From Stemphylium vesicarium (lineage: Eukaryota; Ascomycota; Dothideomycetes; Pleosporales; Pleosporaceae), in NCBI GenBank assembly GCA_004380135.1, contig QXCR01000093.1:51605-115604 (forward strand): DNA of 64,000 bases. Reading direction: 5' to 3'. A program made the translations under genes and the position numbers. This document shows, piece by piece, positions 1 to 12,777 of this stretch; position 1 is the stretch's first letter, and every line of letters starts with the position of its first letter. Under the pieces are notes generated by a model, which had not been told where the DNA came from, ran no database searches, and was given only the letters and a program-made list of their open reading frames with translations.

Positions 1-410
1 CGCTTTTTAGGTCGCGCGTCAATGGTCCGCATGCCACAGTGGAGAGCCGAGTGGGTTGTTCTTCCCCTCCCCTCTCGCTTCTCCCCCCTGTGCACTGCAA
101 CGGGAACTCCATTCTTCGGCTTACTCTGTGTCGTCATCGATTCTGGGACCTGGAATAGGCGTTCCGCGGGGTGTGCAAGTCGCGCCACTATGTTCGTGTG
201 GCTTCGGATTTCGGGAAGCCCGCGTCAGCGGTATGGCCGGGTTGTGATTGGCTGGCTGCTTCAGGTACATGGACGGAACTCCGTTTGCGCTACAAATGTC
301 GGAGCACCGTTATGCTGGCCAATGCGATTGTTTTGGGTTGACATGCAGTCTTTTACAGACGTGATATATTGGAATGTTATTGAATTTATATATATTACGG
401 AGCGTTGTCC
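1..410. other. Left edge, no gene supported
   Basis: This stretch follows the stop of the minus-strand amidase. The open frames here have no recognisable domain and no intron or start context. It is probably the 3' flank of the amidase and intergenic sequence. Confidence 0.5.
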
Positions 411-2466
411 CTAGAAGATTGGCATCCCTCTCCTGTACAGTATCTCCCCGCCAGTCACTCCACTCTGCCCGACCTTGCTCTCTTTCAGGATACCCGCGTC
501 GTAAAGGTCTGCGATGAGCGAGAATAACATGCCATCGCAGCCCTTTGCAACCATCAGGTCAGCAGTAACAGGCAGGTACTCAACATGCCCGGTGATGGTC
601 GAATTGTATGGCATCTCACCAAGCGGAACAACGTAATCAGGCGCCTCGGACATGACCGAAATACGACTGTTACCAAAGCCGAGAGGAACGCCTGGCTCGT
701 CCCGGTAGGCATTGCGGTAGGTGGTGCCACCAGTAGATCCCACGTACATGACGAGGGACTCGGAGCACGTTCCAGGCGATGGAGCCAGGAAAGTCTCGTT
801 GGCCCAGTTTTGGAACAGAGTCTTGTTAGCTACGGCATCCGCGACGGTTTCGGTCTGGTTGTCGCCCCAGCCCCAGCGAGCGAGCGGTACGGGGTTGACG
901 AACGGCAGGCGTCCATCGTGTTCCTCTGCGTAGTCGGCATAGAATGGCTCCCGCACAAGCTCGGTCTGTTGCTTGGTGATGAGAAGTGCGTAGGTCAGAT
1001 TCATGAAGGTCGTGAGAGGCGCAACATCTGAATTCGCCGCGTCGAACGACGCCGTGATGTTGTAAGCAGTAGCATTCGCGCCCAAGAACTCAGTCACGTT
1101 TCCCAAGAAATCGATCAGAAGTTGATCGGCGACATCCTCCGCTTCGGTTGGCCAGCCGAGAGTCTGAATGCTCGCAGGGTAGCTGCTTGAGATGGTGATG
1201 TTAGGCCCGTACATAGCTTTGGCAGTGTCCATCCAGATATGAGGGTTTCGAGCGAGCAGTCCAGGTGTATCAAGCACAGGGCTCAGCGGCATGACATGGT
1301 CTAGCGAGACAAGGCCATGTGACGGGCGGTTTCCGTAGAGACCTTGAACTTGAGATGGGCCACGCACACTACCACCAGTGTCGGAGCCGAGACTGACGTC
1401 CAACCACGAGTACGAAGCAGTACCCGCGCCGCCACCGGAAGAGCTGGACGATGTGTCTTGGTAACCATCACCTCGTGGATTGAACGCTTCATGGTAGTCC
1501 ACCCAGTCAGCGGTGGCAGTCTCGCCGTTGGCGAATTGAGAGGTGATCATTTTGCCGACGATGATGGCACCAGCATCAATCATGTTTTGAACAGGCGGCG
1601 CAGTGGCGTTTGCCGGAGGGTACAACCAGTACCATGCTCGGTTGCCGTTTGAAGTGCGAAGACCTTTGATGTCTGGAATCAAGTCAGCCAAGTGATCCTT
1701 GTCAATGTCATAGCCGAAGAGCGGTCTTGCCGCGAGCCCTCGGGCAACAGCCAAGAGGTATGCACCACAGGATCACCCCAAGCAATCTCAACGAACGGAC
1801 GTACCATAAATATCTTTGATACCAATTCGTACGCCAGCCAATGGTTTCTCAGCAGTCTTGGTGAAGTAAAGACGAGAAGGAACGGCAACTGCCTGCTGCT
1901 GGCCAACCGTGCCAGCTGGCAGCACCGAGTAGGAGCCATCTCCGTTAGCAATTGCAGACTCGGTGAAAGCGCCCTGAACATCTGAAAACAGCCTCCATGC
2001 TTCGTAGACGTGGCCCGCAGCATTGATGAAGTAAGGCCCAGCAGGGAGGTCGGAGGAGGCGGTACCAGAGAGGATGGTCATGGATGAGTTCCTAGGCTTG
2101 GAGCTGCTACCCTGGATATAAATCGCTATTTATCAGGTCAGCCACTGGTTCGGAAGATATTGTAAAATTCATACCTTTCATGAAACCTTCTTGCCACACA
2201 TCGTCCTCAGCATAGCCAGCTGTCAGCGATCCGATGTCTACGCCATAGCCCTCAGCCTTGACCACCGTGAATGGTACAAACGGTGCACTCTCGAACGAAT
2301 CCTGGATCTCGATGCATCCGGCGATCTTGGCTACTGGTTTTGGTGGGAGGAAGTAGTCGATGTCCGCCAGAGAAACCGTGAAGCCCGTAGAGGACAGAGC
2401 AGCCTGTACGTTGCATACGAGGGCAGCCGCCGCGCCCAAGTACTTGAAGATGCCCATATTTCCCAC
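411..2466 (-). CDS. Secreted amidase signature family hydrolase
   Basis: Three exons join cleanly: 2466-2175, 2125-1805 and 1672-411, giving about 624 aa. Intron 1 (49 nt) has a GTATGA donor and a CTGAC branch site. Intron 2 (132 nt) has GTACGT and CAG. The N-terminus (MGIFKYLGAAAALVCNVQA) looks like a signal peptide, and there are several N-x-S/T sites. The amidase signature core is clear: GVRIGIKDIYD before the second junction, the catalytic Lys in AIIVGKMITS, a Ser/Gly-rich loop for the cis-Ser, and the nucleophile Ser in GSDTGGSVRGPSQ. Family members hydrolyse amide bonds; the substrate cannot be read here. The N-terminal region before the amidase core is longer than in simple amidases. 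A second Met three codons after the first could be the true start. The adjacent regulator and MFS transporter could act with it, but that is only inference. Confidence 0.85.
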
Positions 2467-3583
2467 TGCGCGTTAAGAATGAAGACGGACTAAGGGTCGC
2501 GATGCAATCGGAAACACAAAGATGCGCAGTAGATCTTATACGTTCACCCGCCCATTATACATGCCGGACCGTGAGAAAATGGCATAATGCCCATCCCACT
2601 CGCGCAGAGTCATGATCCCGATCTTTCACGTAGCTCGTCTCCTTTGCATTCATACCAAGCCGCGTCTGTGCTTGCAAGGCCTGACTTTTGCCGACGTGAA
2701 CACGGCAATTCACAGATAAGAACTTGGGCCTTTGCTCTCACTGGCCAGATATGCCAGGAAATCGACATGGAGCTGCGTGAGTACGTAAATGGCGTTTAAG
2801 ACCTGGTAAATAGGCAGGCGGGCATTTTCCGATAGCTTCCCGGCGCCGTTGTTATGACTATCAACGCTTCTTATCGCGTTGGAGAGGTGGAGTAGCGGCA
2901 CCTCCAAGCGGGGCGTGCAGGTGATAACGCCGAAGATGCCGATGACGTGGGGCTATTAGAGAGAGCCTGTTGCGCGAATTGAGGCATTGGGAACTTCGTC
3001 ACGGCCATTGCGAATTGTGTCGGAGAATAGTAGACCAGTTGTCATCGGGATGCAGCACCTTGAGTGTGGAGTTTGGCCGGAGATTAGGGTTGGGAAGCCG
3101 CGTCCCAGGCCCGCGGAGCTGGGATGCGATGCCCGAACCACCTCTTGTACAATCGCCGTCTTTCTCTCGTATCAACGACAACTTCAATTCCGGTATGAAG
3201 CGCAACGCACTTTTATAGCGCTGATGATACGGGTATCGCTTCAACTCTACTTGCAACGCCGTGGATAGCTCTATTCCGCTTCCGGGTGTTCGCCTTCCAC
3301 CAGCTATGCTGTTAGGAACACAGGCGCGAGTATCGAAGTAGAAGCATACAAAATGAGCTTTCTTATTGCAATGCATACCTTTTTGATACTGGTATGGAAT
3401 GTCATTATACTCTTATTGAATTTCTCACATGCATTTGGAAGGTGATTCATATCATAAGTCTAGTTGGCGCACAAGTAGCGTCGGCGTACGCGATTTTTCG
3501 CCGTGTTGGCGGTCCTTCCAGGTTCTCGGCTTCGCGACACAACCTCCGACCTCGCCACGACCGACTTTTCGGCAACGTTCAAC
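2467..3583. promoter_or_regulatory. Divergent intergenic region, no gene seen
   Basis: This 1.1 kb lies between the divergently transcribed amidase and Zn2Cys6 regulator, so it should hold both promoters. The open frames in it show no domain or splice support. I could not identify a specific operator. Confidence 0.4.
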
Positions 3584-5720
3584 ATGCCACCGACGACCTC
3601 GCCAATCAGGCCCTCCAGGGGCATCTCAGTGCAAAAGAGGGCCAGCAAGCCAGTCGCGTAAGCCAAACTAACACTGCACATGCTTTATTTGGATAACTAA
3701 TGTTGTAGTTGCCAGAGGTGCCATTCGCGGAAGGTCAAATGCTCAGGCGGCTATCCATGCTCAAATTGCAGCGATAACGCTGAAACAACGCCTTGCGTGT
3801 ATCCATCGCGCGACCGACAAATAAAGCTCAGTGAACAGTATGTGGAAGAGTTATTGAAGGAAATCGAGCGTCTACGCAGCAGTGCCTCTGATTCCGCTCA
3901 GACTGCTCCTCCGGTCGAAGAAGTCCTTGATAGCAGCACAGCTGTGCATGAAGCTATCCGTAATCCGCTCCTTGAGGAAGGGCCTTGGTTTCACGCAGTT
4001 TCTTCCGAACATGTACCCATCCACGTTGGAGAAGCTGCCGACGCGGCGTTTGCGACAAGGTTCCGACAGACGCTTGCTGTAGGGAATACCAAGCATCTAC
4101 CTAGGATGAGCCACGTGAAAGATGATTCTTTGATGCTGCTACCTGGAGCCCCTTTCAGCTGGCCGTCGCCAGCAAGAGCACGCTTCTTGGTCAAAGTAGC
4201 ATTGTCCACTATTTGCCAGTATTACCACATTGTGCGCAAGAGCCAGGTTACAAGAATTCTGGAAGAAGCGATCAAGAACAACGGCAATGGTGATCGGCTC
4301 GTTATTTGTAAGCTATTAGCACTGTTTGCACTTGGCGGGGTATACTCCGCCAAACATGCTTCCACGGAGACGGCCTTTCCCGGGTTAGCCTACTTTGCCC
4401 AGGCGAGGAAGATGATTAGTATTCCCGCTGAGCGACCGCAGATGGACACCATAGAAGTCGCATTATTACTGGTTCGCTTTAACAGAGACATTGTGCGAGA
4501 AGAACGTCTCTAACATCAGCAAGGTTCTCTTCTCCTTCACGGTCAATCGTCGGCACTCGGCGTACATCTTCGCAAGCTCAGCCTGTAGGCTTGGTCTTAT
4601 AATGGGCATGAATATGAACATACCTGAGCAGCAGTGCCCGGATCGACTCGTGAGAGAGCATCGCGTACGGCTATGGTGGTCTGCATACACTCTCGATAGA
4701 GCATGCGCCTCGAAGCTCGGACTCCCTGTATCGGTTGCTGACGATGACATCATGGTAGACTTTCCAAACGGTGACGGTCTCGATGATGCAGAAGAAGGCG
4801 ATTTCGGCGACACCGATTACAGCCTGAATAGTATCAAACTGTCCAAGCTCGCTGCTCGACTGACACGAGCAATCTACAGTAGGAGGAACCATCACGACTC
4901 ATTTTCCAAAAGAGTCCAGGCGATGCTCAAAGACCTCACCAAGTGGATGGACGCCTTGCCCGCCAAGTTTCAGATCAAAGACAACGATGCTTCGGTACCC
5001 GTTCATATCGTCTACATACACCTGCGCTTCAACCAGGTTTGTTTACTGGTGATCGCATCAACACAGAGCTGACTTTGACAGTGCTGTATCCTTGCCACAC
5101 GCCCCATTCTTCTCCATGTCCTGCGCAGCCACAAGCAGTCATGGTCAGATCCTACTATAGATCCAAAGCGCAACCTTCCGGAAGGCGCTCTTGCACTCGC
5201 CGAAACATGCATTCAATGCGCGCGACACACCTATCGCATCCTCACGGACGCCTGGATTCACGGTACCTTGGCTACGCTAGACTACTTCGACGCTCAATAC
5301 CTGTTCTCAGCTACTACAGTTCTCGCTATCTCCAGCCTCTTGCGCTCACCGCGGAGTCAAGCAGACGGTGATAATTTCCAAAACGCGGTGGAATTGTTGC
5401 GACAGCTCGCTCAAAGTGGCAACTATGGCGCGAAAGAGTTTGTCGAGCACATGGATGCGATGGAGCAGAGCATGCAGCTTGTATCGAACACCAGCTTTGC
5501 CCTAGGCCCACCGAGGCAGCCACCTTTGGCTGATTCAGAGTCAATGCTTCCCCCACCCAGCGAGGCAATGACTGCCGGAATGGCCCTCGCCGATCCTTCG
5601 CTCCAGTACTTTCTTTCTGAATCCGATTTAGACCTCCAAGCGCTTAGTAACCCTAGTTTTGGTGGATTGCAGACGCCATACTGGTGGGCGGATGGTTGGG
5701 GAGTGGGTGGCGATGTCTGA
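3584..5720 (+). CDS. Zn2Cys6 (fungal-type) transcription factor
   Basis: Four exons are proposed: 3584-3657, 3709-4471, 4524-5036 and 5082-5720 (about 662 aa). The first intron splits the zinc cluster. Joining it gives CQRCHSRKVKC followed by PCSNC and a final Cys, the full six-cysteine DNA-binding motif. A short helical stretch (EQYVEELLKEIERLR) follows and may be a dimerising coiled coil. The middle holds a fungal-specific TF domain, with NRRHSAYIFASSACRLGL and LWWSAYTLDRACASKLG matching the usual motifs. Intron 2 (4472-4523) is the weak point: it needs an unusual GTTCGC donor and an AAG acceptor, and without it the frame breaks. Intron 3 has GTTTGT, GCTGAC and ACAG. The product should be a nuclear regulator, possibly of the flanking amidase or MFS genes, but its targets are unknown. 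Confidence 0.82.
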
Positions 5721-5784
5721 ACGACCAGCATGCGGACAAATGGATTTTCGCAACTAGACTAACTGTCACCTGAGATACAAGCGC

Positions 5785-7472
5785 CTACTTGTGTACCCTC
5801 TGACGCCTAGAGCCAACCGTAGCAATAGGAATCACTGCTTCCGTCAAAATCATCGATGGCCAACTCCATTCCACTCCTTCAGCCATCGACTCGCCATATC
5901 TAGCCGTCAAAAACGTCAGACCACCAGCCGCCAAAACCAATACTGTGCTAATGGTAGCAGTTGGACCGATGCCAATGGCCTCCATCAGAGGCACCACGCC
6001 AGCACTTGAACAAGCCGAAAAGGTGTACTGAATAAGATACTTGCCCGCAATTACCTCTCTCCTTTTTTTCGGAAAAGCTTCAGCGCAGTACGTGTTCAAG
6101 CTCGCAAACGCTGCCAGCAATCCCGCCGCGGTGAAGAAACTGGTGACGATGGGTAATGCAAGAGCTACTCTTGATGTCGGCCCGTACTGCAAACCCCATC
6201 CGTAGACGAGAGAAGCTATGGGGATGACGAAGAAGAAAGATAGCATCCCAGCGTTCAGCCGGTCTTGGGGCAGTCGCTTGCCCCGTAGTTTGATGTACCG
6301 CCGAACCGTCATGTCCGAGTAGCGCCCCCCAACAGTTGTTCCAAGCAGAAAGCCTGTCGCGGGTGCGAGATAGAAGAGACCCGAGGACAGCGGCGAAGTA
6401 AGGCTGAAGCGGGTAACGAGTATGTGGTGGGGCGTGGAGAGGATGGAGTATTGCGACCAGCTAAGGAAGCCACAACTCAGATGCTGTTGAGTGGATTAGC
6501 CTCTACGCTCATTGCGAATACCATTTTTTCGTTACCTACCGTCAAGATGATGTTTGGATAGGTCATCATATTGAAGACTGGCGTTGGATTGAACTGAGCC
6601 AGCGCAGCCCGACCACGCAAGTTCAAAGTGAACATCGCCGCATCCGTTCTACTCGCTGGGACGAAGAATAGCGCAAGAATGAAAGCAAGGCCAATCATTG
6701 CGACTTGGAGCCACAGAACGTTGCGCCAACTCGAGTAGGTCATCATGACCCCTGCTACCAATGGACCGAGAGGTGGCCCCAAGACTGTTCCAGCTAGGAA
6801 GAAGCCATTGGCAGTACCACGCTGAGCCTGCGACAAGATATCAGCGATCTTCATTCATGGCATGAAAATGTGAGGGGGTGGTACGTACGGGAGGAAAATA
6901 CTCCGCAATGATAGTCTGACCCGCGACATGAAAATAGCAACCCTGCAAGCCAGACAACACGCGCATAGCAACGAACACGGGCATATTCGGCGCGACAGCA
7001 GCACCGATCGTCAAGCCGAATAGTACGCCGACACAAGCATTGTACGCCAACTTCCGTCCCACAATCTTCCTCGACTTAGCATCAACGTCTTTGTCAAGAA
7101 AGGATCTCACTGTCGCAAACTCACCGCAGCTATCGGACTCCACACCAACGCGCTCAGACCAATCGCAAACAGCAGTCCCGCTGTAGATAGACTGACAACT
7201 TTGGGTGTGCTGTGTAGATCTGCTGCTATCTCTGTGCTCGCGCTGAGGAGCGAGGTGCTCGAGAAACACGCCGCGAGCGTCGTCCAGCTCGTTACGAAAA
7301 CGACGGTGCATTTGCGCCACAGGGGTATGCTGTCGAATATCTCCGAGGCGAGGGTTTCGGTTTTGTTCAATGTGTCCCGTGGTGGGGGCTGCGAAATGGT
7401 TGGTGCTGAGGGGGGCGCCGTTGGAGTGCCTGGAGGCACGGCTCTTTCTTCGTCTGTCACGAATGAGGACAT
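5785..7472 (-). CDS. MFS transporter, DHA1 drug:H+ antiporter type
   Basis: Four exons (7472-7125, 7074-6889, 6827-6540, 6483-5785) all join in phase 0, giving about 506 aa. A hydrophilic Pro/Thr-rich N-terminus is followed by multiple hydrophobic segments. The loop 2-3 region reads SRKIVGRKLAYN, a degenerate MFS motif A. The segment GTVLGPPLGPLVAGV is motif C, typical of antiporters, and FPPAQRGTANGFFLAG is characteristic of fungal DHA1 proteins. It is expected to be a plasma-membrane exporter of small molecules. Introns 2 and 3 have standard GTACGT/CAG and GTAGGT/CAG borders. Intron 1 uses GTGAGT with an AAG acceptor. It is convergent with the Zn2Cys6 gene, about 65 bp apart stop to stop, which suggests but does not prove a functional link. 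Confidence 0.88.
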
Positions 7473-7910
7473 GGGGGTGACGTTTGGATAAAGAGGGCGT
7501 TGGTGCTGGACGAGGGGGGCTTACGGGGGGAGTCCTTATATAGGGGATGTTTTTGAGCGCTGGGGATGGTTGGATGGTTGTGTTCGGTGAAGATGTACAG
7601 ATGCCGTCGGTGACTAGACGCATATACCGAGATGCCTGCGTCGCCCAACTACGAAGCATGGAGACTTGTCGACATTGCGGAACGGGTCTTTGCTAGACTT
7701 TGGACTGTTCGGCGACTAACATTTTGGGTAATCGATCGCCTTATCGAAGCCATCCACATCTACTGCATTCTTACAAGAACCACAGAATTACTTCGACTCC
7801 CTCACCAGGATCGTAGTCACCAGAACCTCACGTTGTATGTACTACCTAGTGTCAGTGGAGTAGGTTGCAGTGCTAGCTCCCGCCATTGTACTGCTTCTAT
7901 CGGACAATCA
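7473..7910. other. Upstream region of the MFS gene, nothing recognised
   Basis: This region should contain the MFS promoter. The overlapping open frames have no domain signature. No RNA gene was seen. Confidence 0.4.
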
Positions 7911-8519
7911 CTACGAGTTTAAGCTCGCCTTGTTGGCAAACCGTTCTGCCTCCCTAATCCAGTCCTGCTCAAACTCTTGGCCACTGGTGACCATGTCGGA
8001 ATCAAGATAGACCATGAACAAGGCATCCGGATCCGCTGCGTCTTTGCGCTTTGGCCCAGAAGCTCCAGAGCAGTAGAGACGCGCATTTTCTGAACTGCGC
8101 CTATTTTCGATTTCAAAGATGGTTTCGCGCAGCTCCAAAGCATAACGGTGCCACTCGGTGACGAACCGCGCAAATGTGATGGGCTGTCCTCGTGCATTCT
8201 CAATCACCAAGGGTGGCGGCCGTTCGTCCAGTGCATCGGCATCAAGCAAGTAATCTGCGCCATACACCATGTCGAAAGCGATGAGCATGCGGGAACGTGG
8301 CGGTTGGGTGACGGGTTTTTCAGCGAGCGCATGGGTTGGCGCACCGAGCAGAGGCTGCCACAGAGGGCTGCTCGTGTTGTCCAGTTGGATAATCTGCGCT
8401 GTCGTGGGTGGATCCAGGACTGACCATCGAAGCCGATCTGTTAATTCCTCAGCAAATAGACCCTCGTCGCCTTTGGGGGTAGGGTTGTCAGGAGGTCGTT
8501 GATAGTCCGGTGGCAGGGT
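7911..8519 (-). CDS. Hypothetical protein, start unresolved
   Basis: One continuous minus frame is open from 8519 down to the stop at 7911 (203 codons). The first in-frame ATG is at 8288, which would give only 125 aa. Codons upstream of it still look protein-like (Pro-rich, then ELTDRLRWSVLDPPTTAQIIQ), so the true start is probably in an upstream exon. I tried an ATG at about 8561 with a GTAGGG donor, but no acceptor restored the frame. The product is acidic, soluble-looking and without a signal peptide or membrane segment. I do not recognise the family. A C-terminal helix rich in Glu, Asp and Arg (EQDWIREAERFANKA) is visible. Confidence 0.45.
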   Translation of the reverse strand, partial: TLPPDYQRPPDNPTPKGDEGLFAEELTDRLRWSVLDPPTTAQIIQLDNTSSPLWQPLLGAPTHALAEKPVTQPPRSRMLIAFDMVYGADYLLDADALDERPPPLVIENARGQPITFARFVTEWHRYALELRETIFEIENRRSSENARLYCSGASGPKRKDAADPDALFMVYLDSDMVTSGQEFEQDWIREAERFANKASLNS

Positions 8520-9113
8520 TTAGAATTGCCCTACGCGCCCCGTGAAGCTGGTTCTAGCCGCATTGGGTTCGATGTCACGAGAGAATGGTGTGGGAGAAAA
8601 GGGTTGATGGAGCTGTGAGATGCTATTGAGAAAATTGTTGATAAATGACTATGGGATGTGAAATTATCTATGAGGACTGGTAAGGACCTTAGCTGTTCCG
8701 CCAACTGCTATAAACCCTCACCCGACCATGCTCCTAACCAGTGACGTCATGTTCAAGATGGGGTCAATCTGGCGCGTGTCTTGATAAATCCAATCTGCAT
8801 CGTGGGTTGTGCTAGTCCTTGGGCATGTAAAGTCGCGTAGGGGCTGAAGGGTTTGGAGAATAAAAGACAATGGGGGGCCGGTAGTACGTGCCTGGGGTAG
8901 CGCACTAGTGACGCGCCAAGGGTTGTCGACATTATTCTCCCACGTCTCCGACTGTACATTGCGCATTCAACTACCGCGACCCACACCAACCACACGCGTC
9001 CGCTCCATCAATCACGAAGCCGCGTCACATTCCAACACTATACGACCAACGCTGAGCACTTGCGACGGGAAAAAAGGACAAAGTCGACGCGGCGAACAGC
9101 CCAAACAGGCAAT
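8520..9113. promoter_or_regulatory. Promoter region of the ISWI gene
   Basis: About 590 bp separates the hypothetical minus-strand gene from the ISWI start, so it probably carries divergent promoters. No specific element was identified. The ISWI ATG is at 9114. Confidence 0.4.
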
Positions 9114-12100
9114 ATGCCGCGGAAGAGCGCTGCAAAGGCCGAAGAGCCGTCTTCTGAGGAGGCGTCGGCGCATTCAGACGTCGAGATGCAGGACCAGCAT
9201 GACGACAAGATGAGCGGCTTCAAGAAGTTCGGGGTAAGCGCGACCCGGCCTTGCGCCTTGACTTTACTTCACCCACACGTCTAGTTGGCTGAAGGCGCGA
9301 CCACGTTTGGAGAGAAACATGGACTGACGTTTGATCGCAGTATAATCTTGATACCCCAGACTACACAGTACGGACTCAAGCTGCCTCACCCCGCGTCGTC
9401 TCCGCGCGCAAACTGACACGGACACAGGACTCAGATACCAACCCGAACACCAGGGGGAACAGTGTCGCAGGCGACCCAGCACCAGCAGACGGGCGCAAGC
9501 GACGCGCCGAGGAGATGAACATGCGCAAGAGCATGTACGGCAAAAAGGCAGAAGGCCTGAGGGCATCCATGGTACGCGACCTCACACGGCGCATCGCAAT
9601 CTAGGGGACCACCACTGACTTGCTTACTCTCCCACAGGAAGACGATACCATTCGCCGTTTCCGATACCTCCTTGGTCTCACTGACCTGTTCCGTCACTTC
9701 ATCGACACGAACCCCAACCCGCGCATCAAGGAGATTCTCGCCGAGATCGACCGTCAAGACGCCGAAGAGAGCAAGAAGTCCAAGTCCAGCAAGATCCGGA
9801 AAGGCGGTGCGGCAGCTGAGCGCAGGCGGAAAACCGAGCAGGAGGAGGACGCTGAATTGGTGCGCGAAGAGAAGCATGGTGCGCACAACGAAACCGTCTT
9901 CCGCGAGTCACCAGGCTTCATTCAGGGCGGCACCATGCGCGACTACCAGGTCGCTGGTCTCAACTGGCTGATTTCTCTGCACGAGAACGGTATTTCGGGT
10001 ATTCTGGCCGACGAGATGGGCCTCGGAAAGACGCTGCAAACAATATCCTTTGTCGGCTACCTCCGCTACATCGCTGGCATCACCGGCCCCCACCTCGTCG
10101 CCGTGCCCAAGTCAACCCTGGACAACTGGAAGCGCGAGTTCGCCAAATGGTGCCCGGAAATCAACGTCTTGGTACTTCAGGGAAACAAGGACGACCGAGC
10201 CGAGCTTATCAAGGAGCGCCTACAACCTGACGGTTTTGACGTCTGCATCACATCCTACGAGATGATCTTACGCGAGAAGACGCACTTGAAGAAGTTCGCC
10301 TGGGAGTACATCATCATCGATGAGGCGCATCGTATCAAGAACGAGGAGTCTTCGCTGGCGCAGATGGTGCGCGTTTTCAACTCACGAAGCAGGCTGCTCA
10401 TTACCGGTACCCCTCTCCAGAACAACCTCCACGAACTTTGGGCTTTGCTCAACTTCCTCCTCCCCGACGTCTTCGGAGACTCCGCCGCCTTTGACGACTG
10501 GTTCTCTCAGCAAAATGAAGACTCAGACGCCGTCGTCCAACAACTGCACAAGGTTCTGCGGCCCTTCTTGCTCCGTCGTGTCAAGGCCGACGTCGAGAAG
10601 TCGCTGCTACCAAAGAAGGAGATCAACTTGTACGTTGGCATGTCTGACATGCAGGTTCAGTGGTACAAGAAGATTCTCGAGAAAGACATTGACGCTGTTA
10701 ATGGCGGTGCTGGCAACAAGGAGTCCAAGACGCGACTACTCAACATTGTCATGCAGTTGCGAAAGTGCTGTAACCACCCCTACCTCTTCGAAGGTGCCGA
10801 ACCCGGTCCACCATACACCACGGATGAGCATTTGGTCACCAACGCGGCGAAGATGGTCATGCTCGACAAGTTGCTCAAGCGTATGAAGGCCCAGGGCAGT
10901 CGCGTACTCATCTTCTCCCAGATGAGTCGTGTCCTGGATATCATGGAGGATTACTCTGTCATGCGAGATTACAAGTACTGCCGCATTGACGGTTCTACCG
11001 CCCACGAGGACCGTATCCAGGCGATCGACGACTACAACAAGGAAGGCTCAGAGAAGTTCCTATTTCTGCTCACCACTCGTGCAGGTGGTCTGGGTATCAA
11101 CTTGACATCAGCCGACATTGTCGTTCTCTTCGACAGCGACTGGAACCCGCAAGCCGATCTCCAAGCCATGGACCGTGCCCATCGTATTGGTCAGACCAAG
11201 CAAGTTTACGTTTTCCGATTCGTCACCGAAATGGCCATTGAAGAGAAGGTGCTTGAGCGTGCGGCCCAGAAGCTTCGTCTGGATCAATTAGTCATTCAAC
11301 AAGGCCGCTCTCAGCAGCCTGTTAAGAATGCTGCATCCAAAGACGAACTCTTGACCATGATTCAACACGGCGCCGAGGCAGTCTTCCAGAGTAAGGGACC
11401 AGTCGGTCCAGCAGCTGGTGGCGAACTTGCAGATGACGACTTCGAAGCTGTCATGCGCCGTGGTGAAGAGATGACTGAGAAGCTCAACAAGAGGTATGAG
11501 ACTCTCGGTCTTGACGACCTTCAAAAGTTCACATCCGACTCGACCTACGAGTGGAATGGCGAGACGTTCCAGCCCCGGAAGAAGGAAATCGGCATCTCGT
11601 GGATCAACCCCTCGAAGCGCGAGCGCAAAGAACAGAACTACGGCATCGACTCATATTACCGCAAGACGCTCGTCACAGGTGGCCGGACAGAGAACAAGCA
11701 GCCTAGGATACCCCGTGCACCGAAGCAAATTGTTATCCACGACTACCAATTCTTCCCCGACCGTCTGGCCGAACTTCAGGACAAGGAGACTGCATGGTAC
11801 CGCAAAGAAAACAACCTCAAGGCACCTCTTCCAGAAGGCACCGACGAGGATCTGGAGTCTCGTGAGGCCGATCAACAACTCGCACAGCAGGAGATTGACG
11901 ATGCTGAGCCACTGACGGAAGAAGAAAAGGCCGAGAAGGAGCGCTTGATTGAGAAGGGCTTTCCCGAATGGAACAAGCGTGACTTCCAGCAGTTCCTCAA
12001 CGGTAGCGCCAAGTACGGTCGACAGAACTACGAGGGCATCTCGGAGGAGGTCGACGGCAAGGACGCTGAAGAGATCGAGGCGTATGCCAAGGTGTTCTGG

Positions 12101-12777
12101 AAGAAGTACAAGACGCTCGACAACTGGCAAAAGCACTTGGGTGTGATTGAGGAGGGCGAGCTACGCGTACGTCAATCGGAAGAGAAGAAGCGCCTCATTG
12201 CGAAGAAGGTTGGCATGTACCGCATGCCTCTGCAGCAGATGCAGATCAAGTACACCGTGTCGACGACAAACAAGAAGGTCTATACGGAAGACGAAGACAA
12301 GTTCCTTGTGGTGATGCTGCACAAGCACGGCGTTGAAGGCGATTTCATCTATGAGAAGATTCGCGACGAGATTCGGGAATCGCCGCTTTTCCGCTTCGAC
12401 TGGTTCTTCCTCAGCCGCACACCACAAGAGATTGGCCGTAGGTGCACTACCCTGATCTCTGCTATTGTGCGCGAACTTGGTGATGGCGACCTCAAGAACA
12501 AGAACGGCAAGCGTGGATACGAGGAAGAGGACACGGAAGAGGAAGAGGAAGAGCAACCGAAGAAAAAGACAAAGAACGGGGTCAAGGTATGTTGATATGT
12601 CACTTGTGCAGCACACGCGCACATACTAATGCAAAACAGAACAAGCAGCTGGACACGGTCAAGAGCAAGGCCTCTCCGGCCTCAGCAACCCCGTCCCGAG
12701 CAAGCAGTGTGGCGACGAACGGGTCGGCGACGAAGGCATCAGCGACCAAAGGCAAGGGTAAAGGCAAGAAGAAGTAG
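9114..12777 (+). CDS. ISWI: ISWI-type chromatin-remodelling ATPase
   Basis: Five exons are proposed: 9114-9233, 9341-9367, 9428-9571, 9638-12586 and 12640-12777, about 1125 aa. The acidic N-terminus leads into EDDTIRRFRYLLGLTDLFRH, conserved just before the motor. The SNF2 ATPase shows Walker A in DEMGLGKTLQT and the DEAH box in IIIDEAHRIKNEES. The helicase C lobe carries TTRAGGLGINL and DSDWNPQADLQAMDRAHRIGQ. HAND, SANT (FPEWNKRDFQQFLNGSAKYG) and SLIDE (YTEDEDKFLVVMLHKHG, SRTPQEIGRRC) domains follow. This order defines ISWI remodellers, which slide and space nucleosomes in the nucleus. A Lys-rich C-terminal tail is encoded after a textbook intron (GTATGT, TACTAAT, ACAG). The 27-nt exon 2 is the least certain part. 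Length fits the family. Fungi usually have one or two paralogues, so I do not separate ISW1 from ISW2. Confidence 0.95.

Noticed and set aside
22..414. Plus-strand ORF at the window start
   Set aside because: No domain, no splice context and antisense overlap with the amidase 3' end; it looks like a chance frame.
2082..2110. A 19-nt intron joining amidase exons 1 and 2
   Set aside because: It restores frame but is far too short. A 49-nt intron (2174-2126) with GTATGA, CTGAC and TAG also restores frame and is normal for fungi.
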